Made by a program: the position numbers and the translations under genes
Source: Halobacteriovorax sp.
Lineage (GTDB): Bacteria > Bdellovibrionota > Bacteriovoracia > Bacteriovoracales > Bacteriovoracaceae
Reading direction: 5' to 3'
Assembly: GCA_020048985.1 (NCBI GenBank)
Contig: JAIFLR010000012.1
Location: 1-63,528, forward strand
Length of the DNA: 63,528 nucleotides
Shown: positions 17,925-25,534 of the stretch, in pieces
Layout of the letters: every line of letters starts with the position of its first letter
How positions within the stretch are numbered: position 1 is the stretch's first letter
The notes under the pieces: generated by a model
Seen by the model: only the letters and a program-made list of their open reading frames with translations
Databases searched by the model: none
What the model was told of the DNA's origin: nothing

Positions 17925-18623
17925 ATGAATAGGAACAGTTTAGTGAAGATTTTACAGGAATCTCAGGAAAAAATTTGGGATCTCACCAGCAACTGGCAGC
18001 TTAGAACCGTTGAAAGCAAGCCTTCGCACCCCAAAGCGATCACCCTTCTCTTGCATGGATACAATGAGAGAGGTCTTAGGATCTTCCGTAAGCTCAGCAA
18101 ATATCTCCCTGAAGACCATTACATTATTGCTCCCGATGCGCCCTTCCCCCTTCCGAGAGTAAAGAGCGACAGGGTGGATTTCGGCTACGCTTGGTATTTT
18201 TATGACCCCTTTACTAAGAGCTACCAGGTTGATCAGAAACTCGTTCTGGGACTTTTAAGTGAGCTCATTTTCCAGGCAAACCCTGAGGGATTACCAGTTA
18301 ATATCATTGGTTTTTCGCAAGGGGGCTATCTCGCCCCTCTGGTCGGATACTCGGTTGATAAAACCCAACATGTGATTGGTGTTGGCTGTGAATTTCGGAC
18401 TCGTTTTTTTGCGACCGCTCCAGAATTTACTCTTGATGCCATTCATGGCGCCATGGACACTATTGTTTCACCAGAGAACTCACAAACAGAAATTGCCCTT
18501 CTCAAAGATCTAGGGATCGAAGTTTCCTGGCATCTTCTGCCTGAGTTAAAACATGAATTAAATGCCGAAGTGGGCCTGACCATTAAAAATATATTGGAGC
18601 AGTATGGAGAAGGAAGTTTATAA
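17925..18623 (+). CDS. Alpha/beta hydrolase, carboxylesterase/phospholipase-like
   Basis: A 232-residue cytoplasmic serine hydrolase. It has the oxyanion region LLLHGYNERG, the nucleophile elbow GFSQGG, the acid in HGAMDTIVS and the catalytic His in LKHELN, in the order of the YpfH/Est-type carboxylesterases. Such enzymes cleave short acyl esters, thioesters or lysophospholipids; the substrate is not evident. GGAG precedes the start. It overlaps the Nudix gene downstream by 20 bases, so the two are one transcription unit. Confidence 0.82.
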   Translation: MNRNSLVKILQESQEKIWDLTSNWQLRTVESKPSHPKAITLLLHGYNERGLRIFRKLSKYLPEDHYIIAPDAPFPLPRVKSDRVDFGYAWYFYDPFTKSYQVDQKLVLGLLSELIFQANPEGLPVNIIGFSQGGYLAPLVGYSVDKTQHVIGVGCEFRTRFFATAPEFTLDAIHGAMDTIVSPENSQTEIALLKDLGIEVSWHLLPELKHELNAEVGLTIKNILEQYGEGSL

Positions 18624-19119
18624 AGGTCAGATCGTCAGAGTGACCGAGGAAAAGATTGAAGGAATTAATTGGGAAAGAGTCTATTTACCCTCTGGAGTGA
18701 TCGTTTTCCCCATCAATGATCAGGGACAAATTCTGATGGTTGAAGAAAAGCGCCCTCACGAAAATCCTCCTTTCAGAATTAAACCAGTTTCAGGCATCCT
18801 CGAGTTAGATAAGGGCTCGCCAGAAGAAAATGCTCAAAGAGAAATGCAGGAAGAAATTGGGTTCAAGGCCAAGTCGTTGGAAAACTTTTGGACTTCAACG
18901 TCATCCGGCACTGTTAATAACGTTCATTATTTTTATATTGCTCGCGGACTCACTCCTTCAAAATTCCCCAATCCGGATGGTGAAGACACCATCATTTCCA
19001 TTAAGGCCTTCGATATTGAGGAGCTGATGGAGAAGTTTTTAAGGGATGAAATCCGGTGGTCCATGTCAACTTTGGGCTTTTTTAAGCTCTACCACTATTT
19101 GCGCAAAGCTTCCAAGTAA
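18604..19119 (+). CDS. Nudix hydrolase with an altered Nudix box
   Basis: A 171-residue Nudix-fold protein of the ADP-ribose pyrophosphatase size. The box ends in the canonical REMQEEIGF, where the EE pair binds metal. The first conserved Glu of the consensus (in PGE) is Gly here (DKG), and there is one extra residue. Otherwise the fold pattern (VFPINDQGQILMVEEKR, PVSGILELDKG) is standard. It would hydrolyse a nucleoside diphosphate linked to X, perhaps ADP-ribose. Activity may be reduced by the change. It overlaps the upstream hydrolase gene by 20 bases. Confidence 0.8.
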   Translation: MEKEVYKGQIVRVTEEKIEGINWERVYLPSGVIVFPINDQGQILMVEEKRPHENPPFRIKPVSGILELDKGSPEENAQREMQEEIGFKAKSLENFWTSTSSGTVNNVHYFYIARGLTPSKFPNPDGEDTIISIKAFDIEELMEKFLRDEIRWSMSTLGFFKLYHYLRKASK

Positions 19120-19167
19120 CCGTTTTCCCGTTACGCAAGGCAAACTTTACAATATCTATTAAAACCT

Positions 19168-19196
19168 TTGTTTGTTATGCCGAACATGTGTATACT
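19168..19196 (+). promoter_or_regulatory. Sigma-70-type promoter of bfd
   Basis: TTGTTT (19168-19173) and TATACT (19191-19196) are 17 bases apart. The start would lie near 19203, giving a short leader before bfd at 19222. No clear Fur box is visible. Confidence 0.55.
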
Positions 19197-19221
19197 CATA
19201 CCGTAACAAGGATAACTCACC

Positions 19222-19428
19222 ATGTACGTTTGTATCTGCAAAGGCATCACTGATAAACAAATCCAAGACGCGGTTACTGCTCGGAAATCGAACAATCCTA
19301 AAGAAATACTCAAGGCCCTAGGAGTCGGATCAGATTGTGGCAGTTGCGTTGAAGATGCAGTTAAGACTTTGGTTGAAGCAGCGGCCCGCACACCTTTTGA
19401 GATGAAAGACTCATCGACTAACTCTTAG
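19222..19428 (+). CDS. bfd: Bacterioferritin-associated ferredoxin
   Basis: Bfd carries a [2Fe-2S] cluster and donates electrons to bacterioferritin so that stored iron can be released. The 68-residue protein has Cys at 4, 6, 39 and 42 (CxC...CxxC), almost the same spacing as E. coli Bfd, and the SDCGSCVEDA C-terminal motif. AAGGA precedes the ATG. It sits 77 bases upstream of bfr, each gene with its own promoter, a classic pairing for iron storage and mobilisation. Confidence 0.92.
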   Translation: MYVCICKGITDKQIQDAVTARKSNNPKEILKALGVGSDCGSCVEDAVKTLVEAAARTPFEMKDSSTNS

Positions 19429-19443
19429 ATCCTTTAAAGTATT

Positions 19444-19472
19444 TTGCTTCTTTAATTCACCTCTTCTACAAT
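19444..19472 (+). promoter_or_regulatory. Sigma-70-type promoter of bfr
   Basis: TTGCTT (19444-19449) and TACAAT (19467-19472), 17 bases apart, stand in the gap between bfd and bfr. This would let bfr be expressed separately from bfd. Confidence 0.5.
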
Positions 19473-19505
19473 AAGCCCAACAAACTTTGATCCTCGAGGT
19501 GTTTT

Positions 19506-19991
19506 ATGAAAGGTTCTCCAGCAATGATTGACGCTCTTAACTCTGTTCTTACCAAAGAGCTGACTGCTATTAATCAATATTTCCTTCACTCTCGTATGCT
19601 ACAAAACTGGGGGCTAGAGAAAATTGGAAAATTAGAATACGCGGCCTCAATTGATGAAATGAAACATGCTGATATGGTTATCAAGCGAATTCTTTTTCTT
19701 GAAGGCCTTCCAAATGTTCAGAAAATTAATAAAATTCGCGTCGGCCAGGACATTGGCGAAGTGATCGCTGCTGACCTGGAAGTTGAATATGAAGCAGTTC
19801 CACACCTTAAAATTTGCATCCAGCAAGCGGAAGCAGATCATGACTACGCAACTCGTGACCTTTTCCTTTCAATTTTAAAATCAGAAGAGCACCACATTGA
19901 TTGGCTTGAGACTCAGAGAGATCTTCTCAAAGCCGTTGGTGTTCAGAATTACATGCAATCACAAATGGAGCCAGACCAAGGCGCCGAATAA
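19506..19991 (+). CDS. bfr: Bacterioferritin
   Basis: Bacterioferritin forms a 24-subunit shell that oxidises and stores iron and binds haem. The 161 residues keep the complete ferroxidase centre: E18, E51, H54, E94, E127 and H130, at the same positions as in E. coli Bfr. M52, the axial ligand of the intersubunit haem, is also present. It is thus a genuine Bfr and not a ferritin. GAGGTG precedes the ATG. The neighbouring bfd encodes its reductase partner. A strong hairpin lies just after the stop. Confidence 0.96.
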   Translation: MKGSPAMIDALNSVLTKELTAINQYFLHSRMLQNWGLEKIGKLEYAASIDEMKHADMVIKRILFLEGLPNVQKINKIRVGQDIGEVIAADLEVEYEAVPHLKICIQQAEADHDYATRDLFLSILKSEEHHIDWLETQRDLLKAVGVQNYMQSQMEPDQGAE

Positions 19992-20009
19992 GCGAAACTA
20001 CAAAACGAG

Positions 20010-20042
20010 CTGACTCTTTTGTGTCACCCTATAAAGAGTCAG
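20010..20042. terminator. Bidirectional hairpin between bfr and the convergent lipoprotein gene
   Basis: CTGACTCTTT (20010-20019) pairs with AAAGAGTCAG (20033-20042), 10 perfect pairs with a 13-base loop. CGTTTT follows on either strand. One arm encodes the last residues of the lipoprotein gene, whose stop (20029-20031) lies in the loop. Confidence 0.65.
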
Positions 20043-20853
20043 TTAGCGTTTTAGATTTCAAATTAAATTCAACGATATACTTCTGCACGATAGTTTCATA
20101 ACTTGCAATTTTATCCTGGTAACCATAAGCCTTCATTCCGGGAGTCACGAAAACCACGCCCTGATTAACTTCTTGGGTGGCCAGATTAAATAATCGTTGA
20201 AGTCTAAATGTCTCATTTTCCATTTTTTCGACGATCTTAACCAATTCCTGGATAACCTCTTTCTGCTTTTTCTTCTCCTCAAGAGAGAGGCTTGATTCAT
20301 TCATTTTCACATTTAAATCCATCAGGTCATTTTTAACTTTTAATTGCTCTCTCTTCGATTCGTTAAGGGCGTTAACAAAATCTTCTCTCATCTTTCGCGG
20401 GTCAACTTTATAGATTCGTTTTGTCTCAAGGTAAGCGTTCAAACTATTACTTTCAGATCTATATTTATCAAATTGTTTGTCGAGACCATCAAGTCTCATT
20501 TCAAAATTCTCACGTTGGGAATTAAATGCAGAAAAATCCTTATCCTTAGAAGTGATCTTCTCTGTCTGCAAAAACCGGCTGCTATTAAAGTCTTCTTGCA
20601 GACGGATATAGTTCTGCATCAGATTTCGCTGAATGTCCTGCAGACGAGCCAGACTTTGTCGGCTTTTGGGATCACCCCACTTGGCCAAAATGTTCTCATG
20701 GTTAGTAAAATCTGACTGAACTCTTCTGACTCCCTTCTCGGCCTGGTCTAAAATCTTTTGAGTGTGTTGATTATAGCTAGTAACGTCCACAGTCCGTGTA
20801 AGGGAGCAGGAAATGAGGGAAGCTAAAACAACGAATAAGAATATTTTTGTCAT
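20029..20853 (-). CDS. Coiled-coil lipoprotein of unknown function
   Basis: A 274-residue protein with lipobox LISC near residue 16, hence a lipoprotein. The mature part is almost wholly helical and rich in Lys, Glu, Gln and Asn. Heptad-like stretches from about 60 to 235 suggest a long coiled coil. The last 35 residues (FVTPGMKAYGYQDKIASYE) are less charged. There is no recognised domain. It is flanked by terminators on both sides and so appears to be a single-gene unit. A structural or envelope-spanning role is only inferred. Confidence 0.7.
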   Translation of the reverse strand: MTKIFLFVVLASLISCSLTRTVDVTSYNQHTQKILDQAEKGVRRVQSDFTNHENILAKWGDPKSRQSLARLQDIQRNLMQNYIRLQEDFNSSRFLQTEKITSKDKDFSAFNSQRENFEMRLDGLDKQFDKYRSESNSLNAYLETKRIYKVDPRKMREDFVNALNESKREQLKVKNDLMDLNVKMNESSLSLEEKKKQKEVIQELVKIVEKMENETFRLQRLFNLATQEVNQGVVFVTPGMKAYGYQDKIASYETIVQKYIVEFNLKSKTLTDSL

Positions 20854-20870
20854 GATTTAGAATAACAAAA

Positions 20871-20891
20871 AAGGCTCCTTAACGGAGCCTT
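20871..20891. terminator. Rho-independent terminator after the secreted PLD gene
   Basis: AAGGCTCC (20871-20878) pairs with GGAGCCTT (20884-20891) around TTAAC. There is a T tract on the plus side and an A tract on the other, so it works in both directions. It ends the 20907-22190 gene and isolates the lipoprotein gene. Confidence 0.85.
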
Positions 20892-20906
20892 TTTTTAGAA
20901 AAAAAA

Positions 20907-22190
20907 TTAAGGGAGGACGTAATCTCTTGGCATCTCATCTTCCGAGGTAGCCATCTTATCAAAGTAGAGGTCGTACTGCTTGTTATAGGCTTCAACCACT
21001 TCTGGGATCGTTATGTAATAGAAGTTTTCAAAGTTTTTTGTGAAAGCTGCTGTTGTAAAATTCCCGGCACCATTAAAGACAGCCCCACCATTTTCAAAAG
21101 TGAAGATCATGAATTTGTTATGCTGAAGTTGAAAGACATTTTGGTTTGTCTGAAGAAATTTCGTTTGCATGCCTTTATTGATCAGGTCTCTATAGATTTT
21201 GAAAGATTCAATCGAAGTATTGCGACCAATGTCTTGTCTGCGCTTAACTGACCAATAGATATCATCATCAAGAATGAACTTTATTGGTTTTTTATCTTCC
21301 AGAAGCTTCATGTATAGAGCTGCTAACTGTCCAGAAAACCTGTGTGACATAGCTTCAATCAGTTTGGCATTATTACCAGCTTCAGTAACTTTCTCCAGCG
21401 CTTTGGCCCCATCAACCGGGGAGAAGAAAACTTGAATGTCAGTTTCAGGCTCTGCCTTAATATTGGCCCGACAAGAATTAAGTGATGTTGTAAAGTTTGC
21501 TTTTGTATCCCCGGCCTCAATCATCGATTCAATAACACACTTATGAGACTGAGCAAAAAATGATTCGCCGGAAGTTGTTATAAAATTCCAATTTTCATGA
21601 TTGATACTGGTTCCACCCGTCATGTTCCCAGAGGAGAAAAGAATCTTTGCAATTTTAGTTCCTGGATTCACAATTAAAATCTTGTTATGAGCATAACCAA
21701 GCCCTGAAGCAGTTCCTCGGTAAGTCACTTTCACCAGATCCTTATCGCTACACTTTTTCAATCCCTCCGCATCTTTATTCAAAACGGGATTAGTGTTTGA
21801 TTCCTCACCACCGTCTAAAACAATTGAAACTTTCACGCCCTTTTTAACAGCTGAGCAAATGGCGGCGACTACGTTTTTTGAGCTAAAGCTTAGGTAAGCG
21901 AGATAAAGCTCTTTTGTCTCAGAATCCGAAACCCATTCAACAATTCTGTACTGGGGAGATGTATTTCTTGAAACTGAGGCAGCCTCATCAGATGGCTTGC
22001 AATAAACGTTTTTAGGTTTAGATGAAATCGTCGCTCCACCTTCTGTTGTAAGAGGGCGATCATAAGAATAAGTTTCACAAACAGGATTTGTAAAAAGGGG
22101 CTCGAACTTGAAAGGCTTGTAGTCGGAGAGCTTAACTGCCCAACTGTTTGCAGATAAAATACAGAGAAGAAGAGCTGAAGCTTTTTTCAT
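20907..22190 (-). CDS. Secreted phospholipase D-like protein with altered HKD motifs
   Basis: A 427-residue protein with a signal peptide (to about residue 18). Two PLD half-sites are visible, HNKILIVN followed by SGNMTGG, and HNKFMIFT followed by NGAGNFT. His and Lys of each HxKx4D are kept, but the Asp positions are Asn and Thr. The fold therefore looks right while the Asp, which usually supports the active-site His, is absent in both. It may be a divergent nuclease or phospholipase, or inactive. Several Cys suggest disulfides outside the cytoplasm. A 13-bp hairpin next to its ribosome-binding site may control translation. Confidence 0.75.
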   Translation of the reverse strand: MKKASALLLCILSANSWAVKLSDYKPFKFEPLFTNPVCETYSYDRPLTTEGGATISSKPKNVYCKPSDEAASVSRNTSPQYRIVEWVSDSETKELYLAYLSFSSKNVVAAICSAVKKGVKVSIVLDGGEESNTNPVLNKDAEGLKKCSDKDLVKVTYRGTASGLGYAHNKILIVNPGTKIAKILFSSGNMTGGTSINHENWNFITTSGESFFAQSHKCVIESMIEAGDTKANFTTSLNSCRANIKAEPETDIQVFFSPVDGAKALEKVTEAGNNAKLIEAMSHRFSGQLAALYMKLLEDKKPIKFILDDDIYWSVKRRQDIGRNTSIESFKIYRDLINKGMQTKFLQTNQNVFQLQHNKFMIFTFENGGAVFNGAGNFTTAAFTKNFENFYYITIPEVVEAYNKQYDLYFDKMATSEDEMPRDYVLP

Positions 22191-22199
22191 TTTATATCT

Positions 22200-22234
22200 C
22201 CGGGATAGCTAGGATTTATTACTAGCTATCCCGG
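22200..22234 (-). promoter_or_regulatory. 13-bp hairpin covering the edge of the PLD ribosome-binding site
   Basis: CCGGGATAGCTAG (22200-22212) and CTAGCTATCCCGG (22222-22234) are perfect complements with a 9-base loop. In the minus-strand mRNA the stem runs into CCGGAGATATAAA just before the ATG, so part of the GGAG is paired. No U tract follows, so it is not a normal terminator. Confidence 0.6.
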
Positions 22235-22304
22235 GGTGATTCATTTGTAAAAAATGAGGCCGAGTACAAGGAACTTTTTACACATCTCACAATGCGTCAA
22301 AAAG

Positions 22305-23096
22305 CTACTTAAGCGGAAGGAGTATGTTGGCACCGCTGCCGCCAGCACCTATTACGAGAGGAGAGACGCCATTCCATTTCTCTACAATTTGTAATTGGAC
22401 GAGCCCTGGACTTTCCTGAAGAGCGCGGCCTCTCACACGTATCGCCTCAGCTTCTCCTTTGGCCTTAATGATTGCCGTATTAGCTTCAATCTCTGCCTTC
22501 TGCTGGATAAATTTTGCTTTTGCTGCTTCCTGCTCCTGCACCATTTTTGCCTCAATAGCGGATTCCAATTCTTTGGATAATGAAACGTCTTGTATTACAA
22601 GATCTTCAATCACCAATAAATTCCCAATTTTTATTCTGGCCGCATTAAGGGCAGTGGTTTTAATTTCTTCCCTCTTCTTAACGATTTGCTCAGCACTTTG
22701 AAGGGCCGTCACTTCTTTCAGGGCTTCAGCAACCCTTGGAGCAATCAGACTGTCAAATGGATCACCGGAGTAATCTTGAAATGTCCTCACAACCATATTT
22801 TCGGGAATACGATAAAGAACACGTAATTCAATCTTAATTTGCTGAAGATCAGATGAGTAACAATCTGCTCCAGTGGATTTAGTCTGTTGACGAATTGATA
22901 TCGGAAGAACATCAGTCATGAACGGTGTCTTGACTCCAAAGCCCTCAGGCGCAAAAACGGGAGAGACTTTCCCCATCGTTACCAACACTCCCCTGTGTCC
23001 GGGTGGGATCACATAGGAAGCAGACATAATTAAAACGATGGCCAAGAGACCAATGGCACCAAGTACAATTAGTTTCTGTTGAATTTTCGGATCCAT
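22305..23096 (-). CDS. SPFH/band-7 (prohibitin/stomatin-like) membrane protein
   Basis: A 264-residue protein from the ATG at 23096, which has AAGGAG six bases upstream; an ATG three bases earlier and a much longer frame to 23198 are less likely. It has one N-terminal membrane helix (about 11-32), then a band-7 domain starting at YVIPPGHRGVLVTMGKV. A helical region of Glu/Ala/Lys repeats (EAKMVQEQEAAKAKFIQQKAE) follows. SPFH proteins form large rings in the membrane and organise proteases or lipids. The partner here is not evident; no FtsH/HflX gene is nearby. Confidence 0.85.
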   Translation of the reverse strand: MDPKIQQKLIVLGAIGLLAIVLIMSASYVIPPGHRGVLVTMGKVSPVFAPEGFGVKTPFMTDVLPISIRQQTKSTGADCYSSDLQQIKIELRVLYRIPENMVVRTFQDYSGDPFDSLIAPRVAEALKEVTALQSAEQIVKKREEIKTTALNAARIKIGNLLVIEDLVIQDVSLSKELESAIEAKMVQEQEAAKAKFIQQKAEIEANTAIIKAKGEAEAIRVRGRALQESPGLVQLQIVEKWNGVSPLVIGAGGSGANILLPLK

Positions 23097-23238
23097 CATA
23101 AGCTCCTTCTGAAATAACAATAAGTACTTGAATGTTATAAAATTAATATGAGTGTGTAACAAGCAATTACTCATAGTTTCCACTTCACACATCACCACCT
23201 GTTTGGTATACCAAACTATCTACTCAAAGGATGGATTC

Positions 23239-23610
23239 ATGAAAAATTTTATCGTTTTATTGGCCCTTACTCTTTCAACTTCGGCATTTGCTCGTCAGTA
23301 TATTCAATGTTCAGTCTTGGGTGATTCAACTGATGTTGCAGTTGTTAATTTACAAACAGAAAAGGGTGGAACTCTTTTCCTCTCTTCTGGCATGCAAAAT
23401 CCTGAAGACGAAAGAATTCTTGTGAACATCGAGCTTGATATGATCGAAGGCAATAACCATATCTACAAAGTTGTGAACGAAAATGGCGAAGGCCAAGTAA
23501 GTGTTCCAAGTGAAGCGATTGGAAAATCTTCCAATAATCTTGTAATTGATCTGAGTTTTTCCGGCCTCAATTTCCAGTACAGCTGTTTTTCACGCATTTA
23601 CAACGACTAA
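23239..23610 (+). CDS. Small secreted protein of unknown function
   Basis: A 123-residue protein whose ATG at 23239 follows AAAGGATGG. The longer frame to 23152 has no good start. A signal peptide runs MKNFIVLLALTLSTSAFA. The mature part is beta-rich and has two Cys (QYIQCSV and YSCF) that could form a disulfide linking the first and last strands. It resembles other small secreted proteins in this window (34234-34623) in layout, not in clear sequence. It is 5 bases from the Dus gene. Confidence 0.65.
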   Translation: MKNFIVLLALTLSTSAFARQYIQCSVLGDSTDVAVVNLQTEKGGTLFLSSGMQNPEDERILVNIELDMIEGNNHIYKVVNENGEGQVSVPSEAIGKSSNNLVIDLSFSGLNFQYSCFSRIYND

Positions 23611-23615
23611 AAAAA

Positions 23616-24584
23616 TTGAAAAAACTTAATCCCATTCCATATGGCTCTCTTGTTTTTGCTCCCATGGAAGGCATTACTGATGAGGCCTTCCGCAAAACTA
23701 TTTTGAAGCTTTATCCAGAATGGGATTATCTAGCGACTGATTTCCTGCGCGTTCCTTCGGCAGGAAGATACCCCTTAAAACATCTCATCACTCACTTTGG
23801 AAAGGATCTCTCAGAAGTAGAATCAGTCAAAGACAAGACGATGTTTCAAATTTTGACTTCACATCGTGCTTTTACCATCCAGATGGTTAAAGATGTAGAA
23901 TCTCTCGCTTATCCCTGGATGGATATTAATCTTGGATGCCCTTCCAATACCGTTACAAAAAATGGAGGAGGCTCATCTCTTCTGCTTGATCTGACGACAC
24001 TGCGCTCACTCATCAAAAATATTCGTGATAATTATTCGGGAAGACTCTCTGCCAAAATACGTACAGGCTTTCACCATACCGGAGAATTTGAAGATTCAAT
24101 CAGACTTCTTAATGATGAGGGGATTGAATTGATCACAGTCCATGGCCGTACTCGGGACATGATGTATAAAGTTCCGGCGGAATGGAAATACATTGAGCAA
24201 GCGGTAAAGATTTCGCAAGTTCCAGTCATCGGTAACGGTGATGTCTGGGGGGTTAATGATATCGACAGAATGCTTAAGGATACTGGCTGTCATGCTGTCA
24301 TGGTGGCCCGTGGTGCTTTGAAAGCACCTTGGATCGCTCAAGACTACAAAAATGGTGACTATTTAGAAACTGCACAAGAACGCTTCATCAAAATAAAAAG
24401 ATTCTTCACTGAGTACCGTACAGAGCTTGAAGCTGAAAACATATCGGACAGAGGACTGCTTAAACAAAGCAAGTCCGTATCAAGGTTCATGCTAGATGGA
24501 ATCGAAAACGGCGAAATAATCAGAAGAAAACTACTTCTTTCACAAACTGCACCCGAATTCTTTTCGATTATTGATAGTCTTTAA
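23616..24584 (+). CDS. tRNA-dihydrouridine synthase (DusC-like)
   Basis: A 322-residue FMN enzyme that reduces uridines in the tRNA D-loop. Motifs are LVFAPMEGITD at the start, DINLGCPSNTVTKNGGGSSLL with the catalytic Cys, KIRTGF, and TVHGRTRD, followed by the VIGNGDVW barrel strand and a C-terminal helical domain. The best start is TTG at 23616, since no in-frame ATG precedes the conserved FAPMEG. It has no visible ribosome-binding site and starts 5 bases after the previous stop, so it may be coupled. The exact Dus class and target uridine are not certain. It overlaps the convergent ATP-grasp gene by 4 bases. Confidence 0.88.
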   Translation: MKKLNPIPYGSLVFAPMEGITDEAFRKTILKLYPEWDYLATDFLRVPSAGRYPLKHLITHFGKDLSEVESVKDKTMFQILTSHRAFTIQMVKDVESLAYPWMDINLGCPSNTVTKNGGGSSLLLDLTTLRSLIKNIRDNYSGRLSAKIRTGFHHTGEFEDSIRLLNDEGIELITVHGRTRDMMYKVPAEWKYIEQAVKISQVPVIGNGDVWGVNDIDRMLKDTGCHAVMVARGALKAPWIAQDYKNGDYLETAQERFIKIKRFFTEYRTELEAENISDRGLLKQSKSVSRFMLDGIENGEIIRRKLLLSQTAPEFFSIIDSL

Positions 24585-25534
24585 AAATTTTCCATTGAGA
24601 AATCGACTCTCTCCCGCGCAAGCAGGTTTTTTGAAGCTTGCGGACGGATTTTTTCTAAACGTGGTACGAGACCGGCGAGATTTGCGATCTGAATTCCAAG
24701 TCCAGGGCGGGCATTTAACTCAAGAAGTATTGGCCCCTTGTCGGGAGTAAGTACAATATCGACGCCCAAATACCCCAACTCCACCATGTCAAAACATTGC
24801 GCTGCGAGCTCCAGACTTTCTCTCCAGAACGGTAGTTGTAGTCCTACTAATTTATGGCCCGTATCCGGGTGAAATTCAACAACTTGATTTTTTATAACTG
24901 CATTGTTAGTGCACCCGTTACTCAAATTAATACCTGCGCCAATAGCACCCTGATGAAGATTAGCTCGACCGTCGGATGATTTCGTTGGAAGACGGACCAT
25001 ACTCATCACAGGATACCCCTCAAAAACAATCACTCTAATGTCGGGAATGCCACCATAAGAATAATTATCAAAGATCGGATGCTTATCAATTTTTGCCTGA
25101 ATAATGGCCGTATCACTTTGACCAGCGAGAGAATAAAGACCGGAAAGTATCCCGGAAATGTGGTGCTTCACTTCCTCGATCTCCATGAGCTTATCATTGG
25201 ACCTTCGACATAAAACTCTCGTCACACCATTTTTTTCTTCTTTAATAATTTCTTTAATCACAATGATTCCATTTCCCTGCGAACCATTGGCCGGTTTGAT
25301 CACAAAAGAATCATAGTCCTGAATTTTGAGATGCAGATTTTTCAAAGAGCCATAGTTCTCTACAATCATGTAGTTCTCAGGCATGGCAATGCCCCAAGCC
25401 TCTGCCCTTTGGGCCGTCAGAACCTTGTTGTCTACTAGTGGATAATTGGAACGTTTATTGTGTCGAAGAATGTATCTTCCAACGCGATTATTAATTCCAA
25501 GAATGCCTAGTTCCTTAAGTTCACGGAATATCAT
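24581..25534 (-). CDS. ATP-grasp ligase, alpha-L-glutamate ligase homologue (RimK-related)
   Basis: A 317-residue ATP-grasp enzyme of the group annotated as alpha-L-glutamate-ligase-like. ATP and metal sites include FVIKPANGSQGNGIIVI and DIVLTPDKGPILLELNARPGLGIQIAN, where ELNARPG gives the Glu/Asn pair of ATP-grasp folds. RimK-type ligases add glutamate or other amino acids to proteins or small peptides. Its start overlaps the 7-TM transglutaminase gene by 14 bases. A retropepsin-like gene leads the operon, and this trio recurs in Gram-negative genomes. The substrate is not known; a peptide ligase acting on an envelope-linked peptide is the leading inference. Confidence 0.88.
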   Translation of the reverse strand: MIFRELKELGILGINNRVGRYILRHNKRSNYPLVDNKVLTAQRAEAWGIAMPENYMIVENYGSLKNLHLKIQDYDSFVIKPANGSQGNGIIVIKEIIKEEKNGVTRVLCRRSNDKLMEIEEVKHHISGILSGLYSLAGQSDTAIIQAKIDKHPIFDNYSYGGIPDIRVIVFEGYPVMSMVRLPTKSSDGRANLHQGAIGAGINLSNGCTNNAVIKNQVVEFHPDTGHKLVGLQLPFWRESLELAAQCFDMVELGYLGVDIVLTPDKGPILLELNARPGLGIQIANLAGLVPRLEKIRPQASKNLLARERVDFSMENF

